Shown: positions 36,876 through 45,298 of the stretch, piece by piece | How the letters are laid out: each line of letters opens with the position of its first letter | How positions within the stretch are numbered: the first letter of the stretch is position 1 | Source: Prosthecobacter sp. | GTDB taxonomy: Bacteria; Verrucomicrobiota; Verrucomicrobiia; Verrucomicrobiales; Verrucomicrobiaceae | NCBI RefSeq assembly: GCF_034366625.1 | Contig: NZ_JAXMIH010000023.1 | Location: 62,001-126,000 of the forward strand | Length of the DNA: 64,000 nt | Direction of reading: 5' to 3' | Program-made: the position numbers and the translations under genes | Notes under the pieces: generated by a model | What the model was told of the DNA's origin: nothing | Database searches by the model: none | The model's input: only the letters and a program-made list of their open reading frames with translations

Positions 36876-37636
36876 AATCCCGCGTCTTTGAGAGCGGGGA
36901 AGTGCGCACGCCAGTCTCGGATGACCGCAGGCTCAATCTGTGCACTGACCACGCGTTCTTGCTCGGCAGCGTCGGCGATGATGATGCCGTGGGGATCGAC
37001 GACGAGGCTGCGGCCGGTGTAAGTGAACTGGGGATCGGTGCCACAACGGTTGACGCCGATGACGTAGGCGAGGTTTTCGATGGCACGGGCCTGGAGCAGC
37101 GTGATCCAGTGCTGGATGCGTTTGACCGGCCAGGCGGCGATGTAGATGAGCACTTCGGCTCCGGCACGCACGGCATCGCGGGCGAGTTCGGGGAAGCGCA
37201 GGTCGTAGCAGATGAGCGGGGCGATGCGGAGGCCTTGCCATTCAAAAAGACTGACACTGGTACCTGCGACGTGGGCTTTGTCCTCGCCACCCATGCTGAA
37301 GGGATAGTTTTTGGTGTAGCGGGCGAGGATGCTGCCATCGGGAGCGATGGCGAGGGATTGGTTCAAGCCTCGGTTATCGGATGTTTGGGTGACGACGCCA
37401 CCGATGACGCAGCTTTGGTATTGAGCGGCGATTTCGCGCAGGAACTGCTCGCTGAGGCCACCTTCGGGCTCAGCGGTGACGGGGAGGTTCATGCTGAAAC
37501 CGGTGGAGAAGGTTTCCGGCAGGATGATGAGTGATCCGGGCTGAGGATTCGCTTCAGCGATGAGTTTCCGCGCTTTAGCGTGATTGGCGGAGCGGTCTTC
37601 CCATGCGGAGTCGATTTGAACGAGGTGTGCTTTCAT
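36839..37636 (-). CDS. Carbon-nitrogen hydrolase, omega-amidase-like (YafV/Nit2)
   Basis: A 265-residue nitrilase-superfamily amidase. The catalytic triad is Glu41 (PETFSTGF), Lys109 (RYTKNYPF) and Cys143 (ICYDLRFPE). The PETFSTGF and CYDLRFP pattern is that of omega-amidases, which hydrolyse 2-oxoglutaramate and 2-oxosuccinamate, and this is inferred from the family. ATG 37636 overlaps the stop of the MFS gene by four bases (37633-37636), fixing the start. The C-terminal MTNAECRMSNG is translated from the repeat at 36843-36875. Confidence 0.92.
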   Translation of the reverse strand: MKAHLVQIDSAWEDRSANHAKARKLIAEANPQPGSLIILPETFSTGFSMNLPVTAEPEGGLSEQFLREIAAQYQSCVIGGVVTQTSDNRGLNQSLAIAPDGSILARYTKNYPFSMGGEDKAHVAGTSVSLFEWQGLRIAPLICYDLRFPELARDAVRAGAEVLIYIAAWPVKRIQHWITLLQARAIENLAYVIGVNRCGTDPQFTYTGRSLVVDPHGIIIADAAEQERVVSAQIEPAVIRDWRAHFPALKDAGLMTNAECRMSNG

Positions 37637-38895
37637 AGGCGTTCGGGTTTGGCACCGGGTCGGAGGCGGTCGGAGGTTGAGGGATCGCTGTTGCGGGCGC
37701 GGACGGTGATGAAGCCGCTGGCGGAGAGGATGGTGAGGCCGCAGAGGATGGCGAAGGTGTCGAACGACATCACTTTGACCATCGCAAAGGCCAGCGACGG
37801 AGCGACGAGGCCGCGCATGCCGGTGAGGAAGGTGTGAACGCTCATGTATTCGGCCACGGCATGCTTGGGCGCGAGTTTGGTGACCCACAGCGCCCAGGTG
37901 ACGTTGCCACCGGCGTTGGCCATGCCCCAGAGCGCCATGCCGAAGGTCCACCAGCCGATGCCGTGGCCGAGGTAGAAGCACAGGACGCCGGCGGCGAAGA
38001 AGACATTTAGCACCGCACGCACGGTGAACAGGTGGAAGCGGTCGTACACAAGCCCCCAAGGATAGGAGAAGATCAAACGGGCCACGACGGGGACGACGCC
38101 GGTGATCCAGGCGACCTCGAACTCGGGCAGGTTGATGCCATGACGTGGATTGGCGAGGTATTCGACGAACAGGCTGGCGGCGGCGAGATTGCCGATCCCC
38201 ATCATCATCCAGGAGATGAGCAGCGTGCGGAAGTCACGATCCTCACGCACCCAGCGCAGGGAGCCCCAAAGATTGGTGCTGGAGTTCGCGGGAGCTTCCC
38301 ATGGCGTGATGGGCAGGCCATAGGTCCAAAAGCCGGAGATGAAGCAACTGGCGGCAAAGCCCCAGAGCAGCCAGGTGTAATAGTGAAGATCCCAGCCGAG
38401 AAGCTTGCCGCCGACAAAGCCGAAACACATGGCGGCAGCAGCACGGGTGACGCCGGTGACGGCGAAGAGCTTGCCACGCGTTGCCGCAGGGTAGTTGATG
38501 CGGTAGATCTGCGTCATCAACGGGATCTGCATCGACAGGCAGAAAAGCCCGAGGCTGAGCCCGGTGATGTAGAGCAGCGGATCGTGCGGAAAGGCGGCTG
38601 AGACGGTCATGCAGGCACCGCCGAGCATCTGCACCTTGGCCGCAGTGCGTGAGATGGTGCTTTTCGCCCGGAGCAGCAACGGCACGACGAACAAACTCGT
38701 CACGAGACCACCGCTGGTGGCGCTGAGAAAGACAGACTTCGCCACATCCCCCATGTGAAACACACGGACGGCGATGAGCATGCCGAAGGTGGCGGTGAGT
38801 GTGTCGATGACTCCTGATGGCAGCGAGCGCCAGAGCTCGTTGCGGAAGGTCTGGGAGGTGGTGGCATCGCCTTCTTTCACAGGTGCTATTCGCAT
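37633..38895 (-). CDS. Major facilitator superfamily transporter
   Basis: A 420-residue membrane protein with 11-12 predicted helices and the inter-domain loop near the middle. It is not clearly assignable to a substrate class. Helical pieces include ALWGMANAGGNVTWALWV and GVVPVVARLIFSYPWGLVYDRF, the latter like the MFS loop with a conserved D-R-F. The last residues (TSDRLRPGAKPERL) are polar. It is translationally coupled to the omega-amidase downstream (ATGA overlap), so it may import or export a nitrogenous metabolite. That is only an inference. Confidence 0.85.
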   Translation of the reverse strand: MRIAPVKEGDATTSQTFRNELWRSLPSGVIDTLTATFGMLIAVRVFHMGDVAKSVFLSATSGGLVTSLFVVPLLLRAKSTISRTAAKVQMLGGACMTVSAAFPHDPLLYITGLSLGLFCLSMQIPLMTQIYRINYPAATRGKLFAVTGVTRAAAAMCFGFVGGKLLGWDLHYYTWLLWGFAASCFISGFWTYGLPITPWEAPANSSTNLWGSLRWVREDRDFRTLLISWMMMGIGNLAAASLFVEYLANPRHGINLPEFEVAWITGVVPVVARLIFSYPWGLVYDRFHLFTVRAVLNVFFAAGVLCFYLGHGIGWWTFGMALWGMANAGGNVTWALWVTKLAPKHAVAEYMSVHTFLTGMRGLVAPSLAFAMVKVMSFDTFAILCGLTILSASGFITVRARNSDPSTSDRLRPGAKPERL

Positions 38896-38902
38896 GAAGC
38901 AA

Positions 38903-38936
38903 GATGCGCGTCCAGCACAGAGGCTGGACGCGCATC
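38903..38936 (-). terminator. 14-bp hairpin after the GYF_2 gene
   Basis: A perfect stem GATGCGCGTCCAGC/GCTGGACGCGCATC with loop ACAGAG, 46 bp past the stop of the small gene ending at 38983. Followed on the minus strand only by TTGCTT, so its U tract is weak, but the stem is among the strongest in the window. Confidence 0.65.
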
Positions 38937-38982
38937 AGGCGACAGATCGAATTCACTGGCAGGCACAGAGGCCCGCGATGCA

Positions 38983-39246
38983 TCAAGCTGCTTTCTTCGA
39001 CTTCTTGGCCGCAGGCGCTTTCGCGGGAGCGGCGGCTTTCGGAGCTGCGGGCTTCTTCACCAGTTTCGGGGCAGGCATCGGGACGACGGTCAGCCACTCT
39101 TGATAGTGGAGCCAGGTGTCGCTGCCTTCATCGCGCAAGTAGTCGGCAGAGGAGAGGATGCCACGCTTCTGGAAGTCGAGGATTTCCTTCTTGGCGAAGG
39201 GTCCGAATTCAACGAAGGCGCGGCTGAGGTACACGAGGTCTTTCAT
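38983..39246 (-). CDS. GYF_2 (DUF4339)-like protein with Lys/Ala/Pro tail
   Basis: An 87-residue cytoplasmic protein. Residues 1-52 look like a GYF_2/DUF4339 domain (VYLSRAFVEFGPFAKKEILDF, DYLRDEGSDTWLHYQEWL), normally a Pro-peptide-binding fold. The tail (53-87) is a string of KPAAPKAAAPAK-type words, resembling the basic tails of histone-H1-like proteins. It could bind nucleic acid or anchor to a surface. The gene stands alone with a strong hairpin downstream. Confidence 0.75.
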   Translation of the reverse strand: MKDLVYLSRAFVEFGPFAKKEILDFQKRGILSSADYLRDEGSDTWLHYQEWLTVVPMPAPKLVKKPAAPKAAAPAKAPAAKKSKKAA

Positions 39247-39284
39247 GAGGTTGTATTATTGGGGTTTGGTTTTGGGGGGAGGGC

Positions 39285-39339
39285 GGTGTTAACACCATGT
39301 GGTTTGTGGAACAAGCAGCAATCTTGCCACAGTTCCACA
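39285..39339. promoter_or_regulatory. Paired palindromes upstream of the GYF_2 gene
   Basis: A perfect 12-bp palindrome GGTGTTAACACC (39285-39296), then an 8-bp inverted repeat TGTGGAAC/GTTCCACA (39305-39312 and 39332-39339). The first lies 39 bp upstream of the GYF_2 start on the minus strand. They are operator-like, with no evidence of a regulator. Confidence 0.4.
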
Positions 39340-39448
39340 TTATTGAGCCGATCCTGAAATCTGGGCCGAGATGCCCGCTTTTTTTGCATCAAAGAAGGCA
39401 TGCGGGCTTGCGGCATCTGCCACCGACCTCTAATTTATATGACAAGTA

Positions 39449-40468
39449 ATGATTATTTGCCTCGAATCGTCCATCCTCGGCGGGTACCTTTCCAACGAAG
39501 TACCCGGTTTGGTCACTGGTGTTCTCCATCTTGCAGGTCTGCGTCAGCCGGTGCGTGTCGAGTTGGTGGGGAATTTTCTGCGCGACATCGCCGGCTGCCG
39601 CGTGGACTTCCACAATCCACTGCCTGAAGTCAATGCAGGCCATGTGGAGGCCATCGCACCCATGCAGCACGGCTATAGCGGGCTGATGACAGCCTCCTAT
39701 CGCGTGGCGAAACTGCCACGCCGCCGGTCCCAGTCGGGCTTCGTATCCACTCTGCCGGTGCCGCCGGGGTTGAAAAATCTGCTGTTCTTTGAGTGGTTCA
39801 ATCAGGACCACCAGCGCATCCTCATTCAATCCTGGCATCTGCAATTGCGCGTCTCCTCACCGCGCTGGCAACTGACCAAGGATGAGGAGGCCGCCTTGCT
39901 GCGCCAGAACCGCGCCCGCCGGAAGCATTTCCTGCTGGGCACAAGCCGGAATGCCAAGTCCGCCGACGCTCTGCACAGTCCCGGTTTTGACGATCCTTTC
40001 CAGCCGACCAAACCGGGCAGTGATCCCTTTGGTGCCGTAAAAAGCGACCCCACCCTCGAACCGCCACGTAAATCGTCAGCCATATCCGGGAGCAGTGAAG
40101 ACAAAGACCCCGTGGCACGCTCGGCGGCGCTGGCGAAGGAACTCCGGCGCTTTCAGAGTCTTCTCGTCTTTAATGAGGAGGTGCTCACACGTCCCGCCGT
40201 GCTGCGTCTGCTCTCCACTGTGGCGGATCTGGCCGCGCATCTCATCCATGTGCTGCGTCAGTTTGCTGAGGCGGAAAAGGATCAGTGGCAGTTCCTTGTG
40301 ATCGATCTGGAGCAGAGCCTGCCGCTGTTTGCCGCCGCCTTGAACGCCACGGACAAACTGGTGCAGCAACACCCCGATGGCGCAGACATGGAGTGGCTGG
40401 CCGGTGTGCAGGCCAGTCTCCTGAACATCGAGCTGCGCATGCGTGAACTGCTGGGGCTGCTGCGCTGA
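39449..40468 (+). CDS. Uncharacterised protein, member of a family with a copy at 47055
   Basis: A 339-residue protein with no recognised domain, no signal peptide and no membrane helix. The N-terminal half (about 8-150) is shared with the 396-residue protein at 47055-48245: both have GNxxRDxAGCxxxFxNPxPE, then a xxEWF stretch (LFFEWFNQDHQRILIQS here) and an acidic or charged region near DEEA. The middle (about 165-225) is a Ser/Pro-rich linker. The C-terminal half is helical. It is probably followed in one operon by the genes at 40508 and 41108. Function unknown. Confidence 0.75.
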   Translation: MIICLESSILGGYLSNEVPGLVTGVLHLAGLRQPVRVELVGNFLRDIAGCRVDFHNPLPEVNAGHVEAIAPMQHGYSGLMTASYRVAKLPRRRSQSGFVSTLPVPPGLKNLLFFEWFNQDHQRILIQSWHLQLRVSSPRWQLTKDEEAALLRQNRARRKHFLLGTSRNAKSADALHSPGFDDPFQPTKPGSDPFGAVKSDPTLEPPRKSSAISGSSEDKDPVARSAALAKELRRFQSLLVFNEEVLTRPAVLRLLSTVADLAAHLIHVLRQFAEAEKDQWQFLVIDLEQSLPLFAAALNATDKLVQQHPDGADMEWLAGVQASLLNIELRMRELLGLLR

Positions 40469-40507
40469 TTGTGAGCGGGGTTGATCCCTGCGGAGCTTGC
40501 GTCTAGC

Positions 40508-41095
40508 ATGCGCACCATGCGTCTCTCCCACTTTGCCCTGGCTCTCACGATCATTCTTCTCGCCATCACCGGTTACCTGGCCTGGGAGGCACAGGAGGAA
40601 GCCAGAGGAGCACGTCGGGAACTCGAACTGGTGCGCAAGCAGCAGGCCGCCCGCGACGTGGCCACGCCGATCAAGCCCACCACCGTCACATCGTTGCCGC
40701 CACCACCCGAGGTGCCGGCTTCGGCTGCTCCTGCGGTCCCGCCGCTGGCTGGGAGTGGCTTGATGCCAGGAACTCCGGTCACTTCCCCCTCGCCCGCGCC
40801 CGCTGCAGCCCCTTTGACCGCGCTGCAAAAGCAGCTCCTCGGCATGCCTGCGATGGCGAAGGTGATCGAGATTCACAATGACCAGGGTTTTGCTGTCATC
40901 AGTGCAGGCAAGGACAAGCAGCTTTCCCAAGGGATGAAATTTGACGTGCGTCGTGGTGATGGATTGGTGGGCCGTGTGATCGTGGGGGACACTATTGAAG
41001 CGTCCGAAGCGGTCGTGGACATCGACAGCACCGTCGCTCTTCCAGGAGTCCGCATCGAAGTTGGTGATGAACTCATCCTGCCGATTCGAAAGTAA
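40508..41095 (+). CDS. Membrane-anchored protein of unknown function
   Basis: A 195-residue protein with one N-terminal helix (about 7-25, LSHFALALTIILLAITGYLAW), a short coiled stretch (EAQEEARGARRELELVRKQQ), a Pro/Ala/Ser linker (about 65-105) and a small beta-rich domain (about 118-195, ending GVRIEVGDELILPI). The end resembles SAF/beta-clip-like or MreC-like modules, but this is weak. ATG 40508; ATG 40517 is an alternative. TlyA starts 12 bp after its stop, so they probably share a transcript. Confidence 0.65.
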   Translation: MRTMRLSHFALALTIILLAITGYLAWEAQEEARGARRELELVRKQQAARDVATPIKPTTVTSLPPPPEVPASAAPAVPPLAGSGLMPGTPVTSPSPAPAAAPLTALQKQLLGMPAMAKVIEIHNDQGFAVISAGKDKQLSQGMKFDVRRGDGLVGRVIVGDTIEASEAVVDIDSTVALPGVRIEVGDELILPIRK

Positions 41096-41107
41096 GGATC
41101 GCACCAC

Positions 41108-41845
41108 ATGCCGCGCGAACGTCTCGACCTTGCCCTGGTGAAGCTCGGCCTCGTGCCTTCACGCGAGCAGGCCAAGCGGCTCATCATGGCGGGCGAGGTC
41201 AGTGTGATGGGGCGGCGCATCACCCAGCCTGGCTGGCTGCTGAGGGAAAACGAGCAGATCGTTCTGCGTCAGCCGCCGAAATACGTCAGCCGTGGCGGTT
41301 TGAAGCTCGAAGGAGCGCTTGAGCATTTTGGCATCGATGTGGCGGGCATGACCGCATTCGATGTGGGGGCTTCCACGGGAGGATTTACGGATTGTCTGTT
41401 GCAACGGGGCGCCACGAAGGTCTTCGCTTACGATGTGGGCACCAATCAGCTCGCCTGGAAGCTGCGCAGCGATCCGCGTGTGATCTCACGCGAGCAGTTC
41501 AATCTCCGTCACATGAAGCGTGAGGACGTGGGACAGGAGGTGGACATCCTGGTGGCCGACCTTTCGTTCATTTCGCTCACTTTGGTGCTGCCAGCCGCCT
41601 TGCAGGTGCTGCGGCCTGGCGGTCACGCGGTGGTTTTGATCAAGCCGCAGTTCGAGCTTTCACGCGGGGAAATTGGCAAGGGCGGCATTGTGCGGGAGCC
41701 GGAACTGCACGCCAAAGCCTGCGCACGCATCGAGGACTTTGTGCGTTCTCAACCGCAGCTTCAATGGCGGGGCCTGATAGAGTCTTCCATCCAAGGAACC
41801 GAGGGCAATCGCGAGTTCCTGGCGTGGTTCACTGTCCTGGCATGA
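41108..41845 (+). CDS. tlyA: TlyA-family rRNA methyltransferase
   Basis: A 245-residue protein that 2'-O-methylates cytidine in 16S/23S rRNA in characterised members. The N-terminal S4 domain (about 5-55, RLDLALVKLGLVPSREQAKRLI) binds RNA. The FtsJ-type Rossmann domain has SRGGLKLE, DVGASTGGFT (SAM-binding), ADLSFIS and IKPQFE, giving the K-D-K-E catalytic pattern. Normal length. It follows the membrane-anchored gene by 12 bp and ends the plus-strand run. Confidence 0.93.
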   Translation: MPRERLDLALVKLGLVPSREQAKRLIMAGEVSVMGRRITQPGWLLRENEQIVLRQPPKYVSRGGLKLEGALEHFGIDVAGMTAFDVGASTGGFTDCLLQRGATKVFAYDVGTNQLAWKLRSDPRVISREQFNLRHMKREDVGQEVDILVADLSFISLTLVLPAALQVLRPGGHAVVLIKPQFELSRGEIGKGGIVREPELHAKACARIEDFVRSQPQLQWRGLIESSIQGTEGNREFLAWFTVLA

Positions 41846-41994
41846 CTTGCCAGCGGGGATTGACGAAAAGAGTGGGGCAGTGACCCGGCAGAAATAAGTT
41901 TGTGACATCGACCCGCATGCGACTTATCGACGGCCGAGTTCTCAATTTTGCGCCTCACAGAGATGGGTTTTTGTAAAATTTTGATAAACACTGC

Positions 41995-42023
41995 TTGCGT
42001 TTATGCGATAATTATCATAATTT
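41995..42023 (+). promoter_or_regulatory. Possible promoter of the pilin-like gene
   Basis: TTGCGT, 17 bp, TAATTT. The AT-rich 200-bp gap it lies in is unlike the GC-rich surroundings. A 10-bp palindrome GATAATTATC (42007-42016) overlaps the spacer. Tentative. Confidence 0.3.
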
Positions 42024-42045
42024 ACTGCCATAAAGATAAACAGCC

Positions 42046-42471
42046 ATGAAAACACTTAGCCGCTCCCCCCTTCTTCAATCGCGCTGCTCCGGATTCAGCC
42101 TCTTCGAGGTGCTAATGTTCATCGCCGTGCTCGGAGTTATTTTGGGCATCACAGTGCCCATGCTAAGCCAGAGCGATTCAATTTATGCCGCGCGTGACCG
42201 CCGCAATGCCCAGGAACTGTCCTCGACCAGCGTGATGGCCCAGGCTGCCGGCTTGGATTTTGTTCAGAGCGATGATGTGTTCGATACGGTGCGTGCCATC
42301 GTCCGCGGTGGCATGCCGGTGCGTGGGGCCATGAAGGGAAGGATCTTTGTGGTTCCCGGTCTCAGTGAAGAAGATATCCAAGGAGCTTCCAAATATCTCC
42401 GCATTCAAAACGGCGAACTGCGCTATACCAACAGCAAAACGGCGCAACAGCCAGGAGACCAGCGTCTGTAG
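42046..42471 (+). CDS. Type IV pilin/pseudopilin-like protein
   Basis: A 141-residue protein with a prepilin-type leader: a short charged start, then G-FSLFEVLMFIAVLGVILGI, with Gly before the processing site and Glu at position +5 of the mature protein, as in class III signal peptides. The rest (about 45-141) is a small head domain of unknown fold. It would be cleaved and methylated by PilD-type peptidase, which is not in the window. No secretion gene is adjacent. Confidence 0.8.
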   Translation: MKTLSRSPLLQSRCSGFSLFEVLMFIAVLGVILGITVPMLSQSDSIYAARDRRNAQELSSTSVMAQAAGLDFVQSDDVFDTVRAIVRGGMPVRGAMKGRIFVVPGLSEEDIQGASKYLRIQNGELRYTNSKTAQQPGDQRL

Positions 42472-42589
42472 GCTGCGGGAGCGGTTTTTCTCCGGCATTC
42501 ATCGTGTTGCCAGCGTCATGCAGAGCTGTGTGGCCGCCTGATGTGTTTTGTCTTGCCTGCCGTCGGCGTTTCCACCAGCATGCGCCTTC

Positions 42590-42991
42590 ATGAACTCTGC
42601 ATTTATCAAGAAGAACTGGTATCTCCTCACTCCGGCGGCAATTCTGCTCATCCCAATGCTGATGGTCTTGTTTTGCACCGTCAACTATGGCTACAGCCTC
42701 TCTGAATCCATGAAGGCCGTGCGCTACTTCGGCTCCACCAGCACGCGTTACTCACAAGGGTTTTCCGAACGGAAATTCAAGATGGTGCGGCTCGGAATGG
42801 ACGGACGGTCGGTTTACAACACGATCAAAAACCCCATGGAGCGCAATTTGCCGGAGGACAACGAGTGGCTCTACAGCCTGCCTGGCGCCGGTACTGAGTA
42901 TTATCACGAACGCATCATCATCCTGGAGAAGGATAAAAACGGCATTCCACGTGTGAAGCAGAAGGTCAGCCGATTTCACACGCCGGATTGA
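42590..42991 (+). CDS. Single-helix membrane protein of unknown function
   Basis: A 133-residue protein with one N-terminal helix (about 10-30, YLLTPAAILLIPMLMVLFC) and a soluble remainder rich in Tyr, Arg and Lys (about 45-133). No family is recognised. It lies in the run from the pilin-like gene to the polyprenyl synthase. ATG 42590 was chosen because the helix follows. The longer frame from 42548 would place a Pro-rich tail first. Confidence 0.6.
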   Translation: MNSAFIKKNWYLLTPAAILLIPMLMVLFCTVNYGYSLSESMKAVRYFGSTSTRYSQGFSERKFKMVRLGMDGRSVYNTIKNPMERNLPEDNEWLYSLPGAGTEYYHERIIILEKDKNGIPRVKQKVSRFHTPD

Positions 42992-43030
42992 TTCATGGGC
43001 GATCCACGCGAAGATACCGCACCATCACGC

Positions 43031-43513
43031 ATGAATCATTTCACGAACCAACTGCTGAAATCCTGCCCGGTCCTTCCGCTCATACTGCTGCTCGCCTCCT
43101 GCGGGAGTTCAGGGCACATCAAAGGGCTGCCCAAAAATCTGCCCGTCATCAATCTGCACAGCTCGCCCAGGACCCCTCCGCACAGCATGTCGCACGCGGA
43201 CTACCCCTTTGCGGACAGCGGTGACTATAAAAGCGATTGGGCGGCCGAAGGAGGGCAGGGCGCTGGAATGGACTATTCCTCATGGCGCTCTTCGCATGGT
43301 GGATCGTCCTCGCGCAGTTCCCGTGGCAGTTCGTCCAAGAAAAAGACCTCCTCCAAATCCAGCGGCAGGAGCAGTTCTTACGCCATCAAAAGCGGTGACA
43401 CGCTCTCCACCATTGCACGCAAAAGCGGCACCACCGTCGCGAAGCTCAAGGCCGCCAACGGCCTCAAGTCCGACATGATTCGTGCCGGCAAAACGCTGAA
43501 AATTCCCAAGTGA
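43031..43513 (+). CDS. LysM-domain lipoprotein
   Basis: A 160-residue lipoprotein. Signal peptide, then LLASC as lipobox, a Ser/Arg/Lys-rich linker (about 75-113), and a C-terminal LysM (about 115-160, [17 protein letters not shown]). It would bind peptidoglycan from the outer membrane. The stop overlaps the GTG start of the amidase gene by four bases (GTGA, 43510-43513), so the two are coupled and probably act together at the wall. An in-frame ATG at 42995 is an alternative start. Confidence 0.82.
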   Translation: MNHFTNQLLKSCPVLPLILLLASCGSSGHIKGLPKNLPVINLHSSPRTPPHSMSHADYPFADSGDYKSDWAAEGGQGAGMDYSSWRSSHGGSSSRSSRGSSSKKKTSSKSSGRSSSYAIKSGDTLSTIARKSGTTVAKLKAANGLKSDMIRAGKTLKIPK

Positions 43514-44133
43514 TCCTGCTTCACCGTCTCTCACGCATCGCTGCGGCATGTCTGGCGCTGCTTGTGAGTGGTGCTGGGAGTGAGGCGGCCGCCCAGACGC
43601 TGCGTTTCTCCACCGTGGTCATTGATGCCGGGCATGGCGGCAAGGACGGCGGCTCCGTGTGGAACGGCCTGATCGAAAAAAAGCTCTGCCTTGATGTTGC
43701 CAAGCGCGTCGAGGCTGGTTTGAAATCACGCGGTCTCAAAACTGTCATGACCCGCCGCACCGACACGTTTGTGGAGCTGGAACAGCGGGCGCGCCTCGCG
43801 AACCGCGTGCCGACCTCAGTGTTCGTCAGCATCCATTTCAACGGCAGCCGTACCACCCTCATCTCCGGCGGGGAAGCCTACTATCGCAGCTCACGTGGGA
43901 AGATTCTCGCCTCTGCCATCAGCCGCTCCATCAAAAGCCGGGTCACAGGCGGCTCGCGCGGCATTTTTTACGCCGACTACAAGGTGCTGCGTGCAACCCA
44001 GATGCCCGCTGTGCTCGTCGAATGCGGCTACATCAGCAACAAGCGCGAGGCACGCCGTTGCGCCGATCCGGTTCATCGTCAGAAGCTTGCCGACGCCATC
44101 GTCAGCGGTCTTCTCGCCGCCAGAGGGCGCTGA
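43510..44133 (+). CDS. N-acetylmuramoyl-L-alanine amidase (Amidase_3)
   Basis: A 207-residue exported zinc amidase that cuts the amide bond between MurNAc and L-Ala. Signal peptide [24 protein letters not shown]. Zinc and catalytic motifs: [10 protein letters not shown] (His), [12 protein letters not shown] (Glu region), VSIHFN (His), and [10 protein letters not shown] (Glu). Start is GTG 43510, overlapping the LysM lipoprotein stop. It probably supports cell separation or wall turnover together with the LysM protein. Confidence 0.92.
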   Translation: MILLHRLSRIAAACLALLVSGAGSEAAAQTLRFSTVVIDAGHGGKDGGSVWNGLIEKKLCLDVAKRVEAGLKSRGLKTVMTRRTDTFVELEQRARLANRVPTSVFVSIHFNGSRTTLISGGEAYYRSSRGKILASAISRSIKSRVTGGSRGIFYADYKVLRATQMPAVLVECGYISNKREARRCADPVHRQKLADAIVSGLLAARGR

Positions 44134-44221
44134 CGGAAAAGCAGCTTTCATTTCTTTTGAAAGTTCGCGTTTGCGAGGCAACGGCACGGCATTTGACGAA
44201 GCCCCTGCCGTGGTGGATGAA

Positions 44222-45241
44222 ATGGCAGACATGTCAGCCCCCACCGTCAGCGCCAGCAACCCGGTCTTCCCGTTCCATCTCGTGCGGGCGGATCTCGAGC
44301 GCGTGGAAGCCGCCATCCTCGAGCAGGCGCGCGCATTTGACCCCGGTGTCGAAGGCTACGTCAGCTACGTCTGCAAAACCTCCGGCAAACGCATTCGTCC
44401 CGCGCTTGCCGTACTTGCCGGTGGTGCCACTGGCGGCACGCATGAGGGCCACACGCGCCTCTCCGTCATCCTCGAACTCGTCCACATCGCCTCCCTCGTT
44501 CATGACGACATCATGGACGGCGCCGACATCCGCCGCGCCATGCCTACCGCCGTTGCCAAATGGGGCAGCAGCCTCAGTGTTCTGCTTGGCGACAGCCTCT
44601 TCGCCTACGCGCTCGAACTCGCCACCGAGTTTGAGGACACCCACGTCTGTCGCACCATCGCCAAAGCCTCGCGCGATGTCTGCACCGGCGAGATCCTGCA
44701 AACCCAGCGCCGTTTCGACTTCAATCTCTCAGTCGCCGATTATCTCAAGATGATCGAGATGAAGACCGCCGCGCTCTTTGCCGCCGCCAGTGAGCTCGGC
44801 GCGCGCCTCAATCAGCAGCCCGACTTCGTCCAGCACGCCCTTCGCGACTACGGCAGCAAGCTCGGCACCGCCTACCAGATCTACGACGACTGCCTCGACA
44901 TCGTCGGCGACGAAAAAACCGTCGGCAAAACACTCCGCACCGATCTCGCCCGAGGCAAGCTCACCCTGCCCATCCTTTACCTCCTGGAGAGCGCCACCGA
45001 GGCACAGAAGCAAAAGCTTAATCGCATGCTCCTCAAAGGCGAACCCATGGACACCACCATCCTCGCCAGCATCGCCGACTACGCAGGTGCCGTCGAACGT
45101 GCCGTCAAATTCGCGCAGAACCTCCTCGTCGAAGCCCGTGCGGATTTGATCTGTCTTTCCGCCACGTCCCACAAACAGGCCCTCGAAGACATCATCGGCT
45201 ACCTTCACAGCTTGCTCGATCAGTGCCGCGCCATTCATTAA
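44222..45241 (+). CDS. Polyprenyl diphosphate synthase
   Basis: A 339-residue trans-prenyltransferase that condenses IPP onto an allylic diphosphate, giving the long chain for menaquinone or undecaprenyl-like carriers. The two Asp-rich motifs are DDIMD (first, LVHDDIMDGADIRR) and DDCLD (second, IYDDCLDIVGDE), with GKRIRP near the start. ATG 44222; ATG 44231 is also plausible. The chain length cannot be told from the sequence. The substrate pool comes from the MEP pathway (dxr and dxs elsewhere in the window). Confidence 0.93.
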   Translation: MADMSAPTVSASNPVFPFHLVRADLERVEAAILEQARAFDPGVEGYVSYVCKTSGKRIRPALAVLAGGATGGTHEGHTRLSVILELVHIASLVHDDIMDGADIRRAMPTAVAKWGSSLSVLLGDSLFAYALELATEFEDTHVCRTIAKASRDVCTGEILQTQRRFDFNLSVADYLKMIEMKTAALFAAASELGARLNQQPDFVQHALRDYGSKLGTAYQIYDDCLDIVGDEKTVGKTLRTDLARGKLTLPILYLLESATEAQKQKLNRMLLKGEPMDTTILASIADYAGAVERAVKFAQNLLVEARADLICLSATSHKQALEDIIGYLHSLLDQCRAIH

Positions 45242-45261
45242 GCTGTCTTCGTCTGATCCAA

Positions 45262-45289
45262 AACCGCGAACTGAGAACAGCGAACCGCG
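45262..45289. repeat. Heptamer-periodic repeat arm (GAACTGA/GAACAGC)
   Basis: AACCGCGAACTGAGAACAGC and nearby bases, in 7-base steps, in the gap between the polyprenyl synthase and radC. It matches the unit type of 28387-28471, right arm. It is a single arm without an inverted partner. Confidence 0.55.
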
Positions 45290-45298
45290 CACGGCTCC

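Noticed and set aside
42007-42016. Fur-box-like palindrome GATAATTATC
   Set aside because: It is shorter than a Fur box and only one half-site group is visible. The neighbour is pilin-like, not an iron gene.
44134-44221. N-terminal extension of the polyprenyl synthase
   Set aside because: The upstream frame passes through the amidase gene in another frame. ATG 44222 or 44231 matches the family length.
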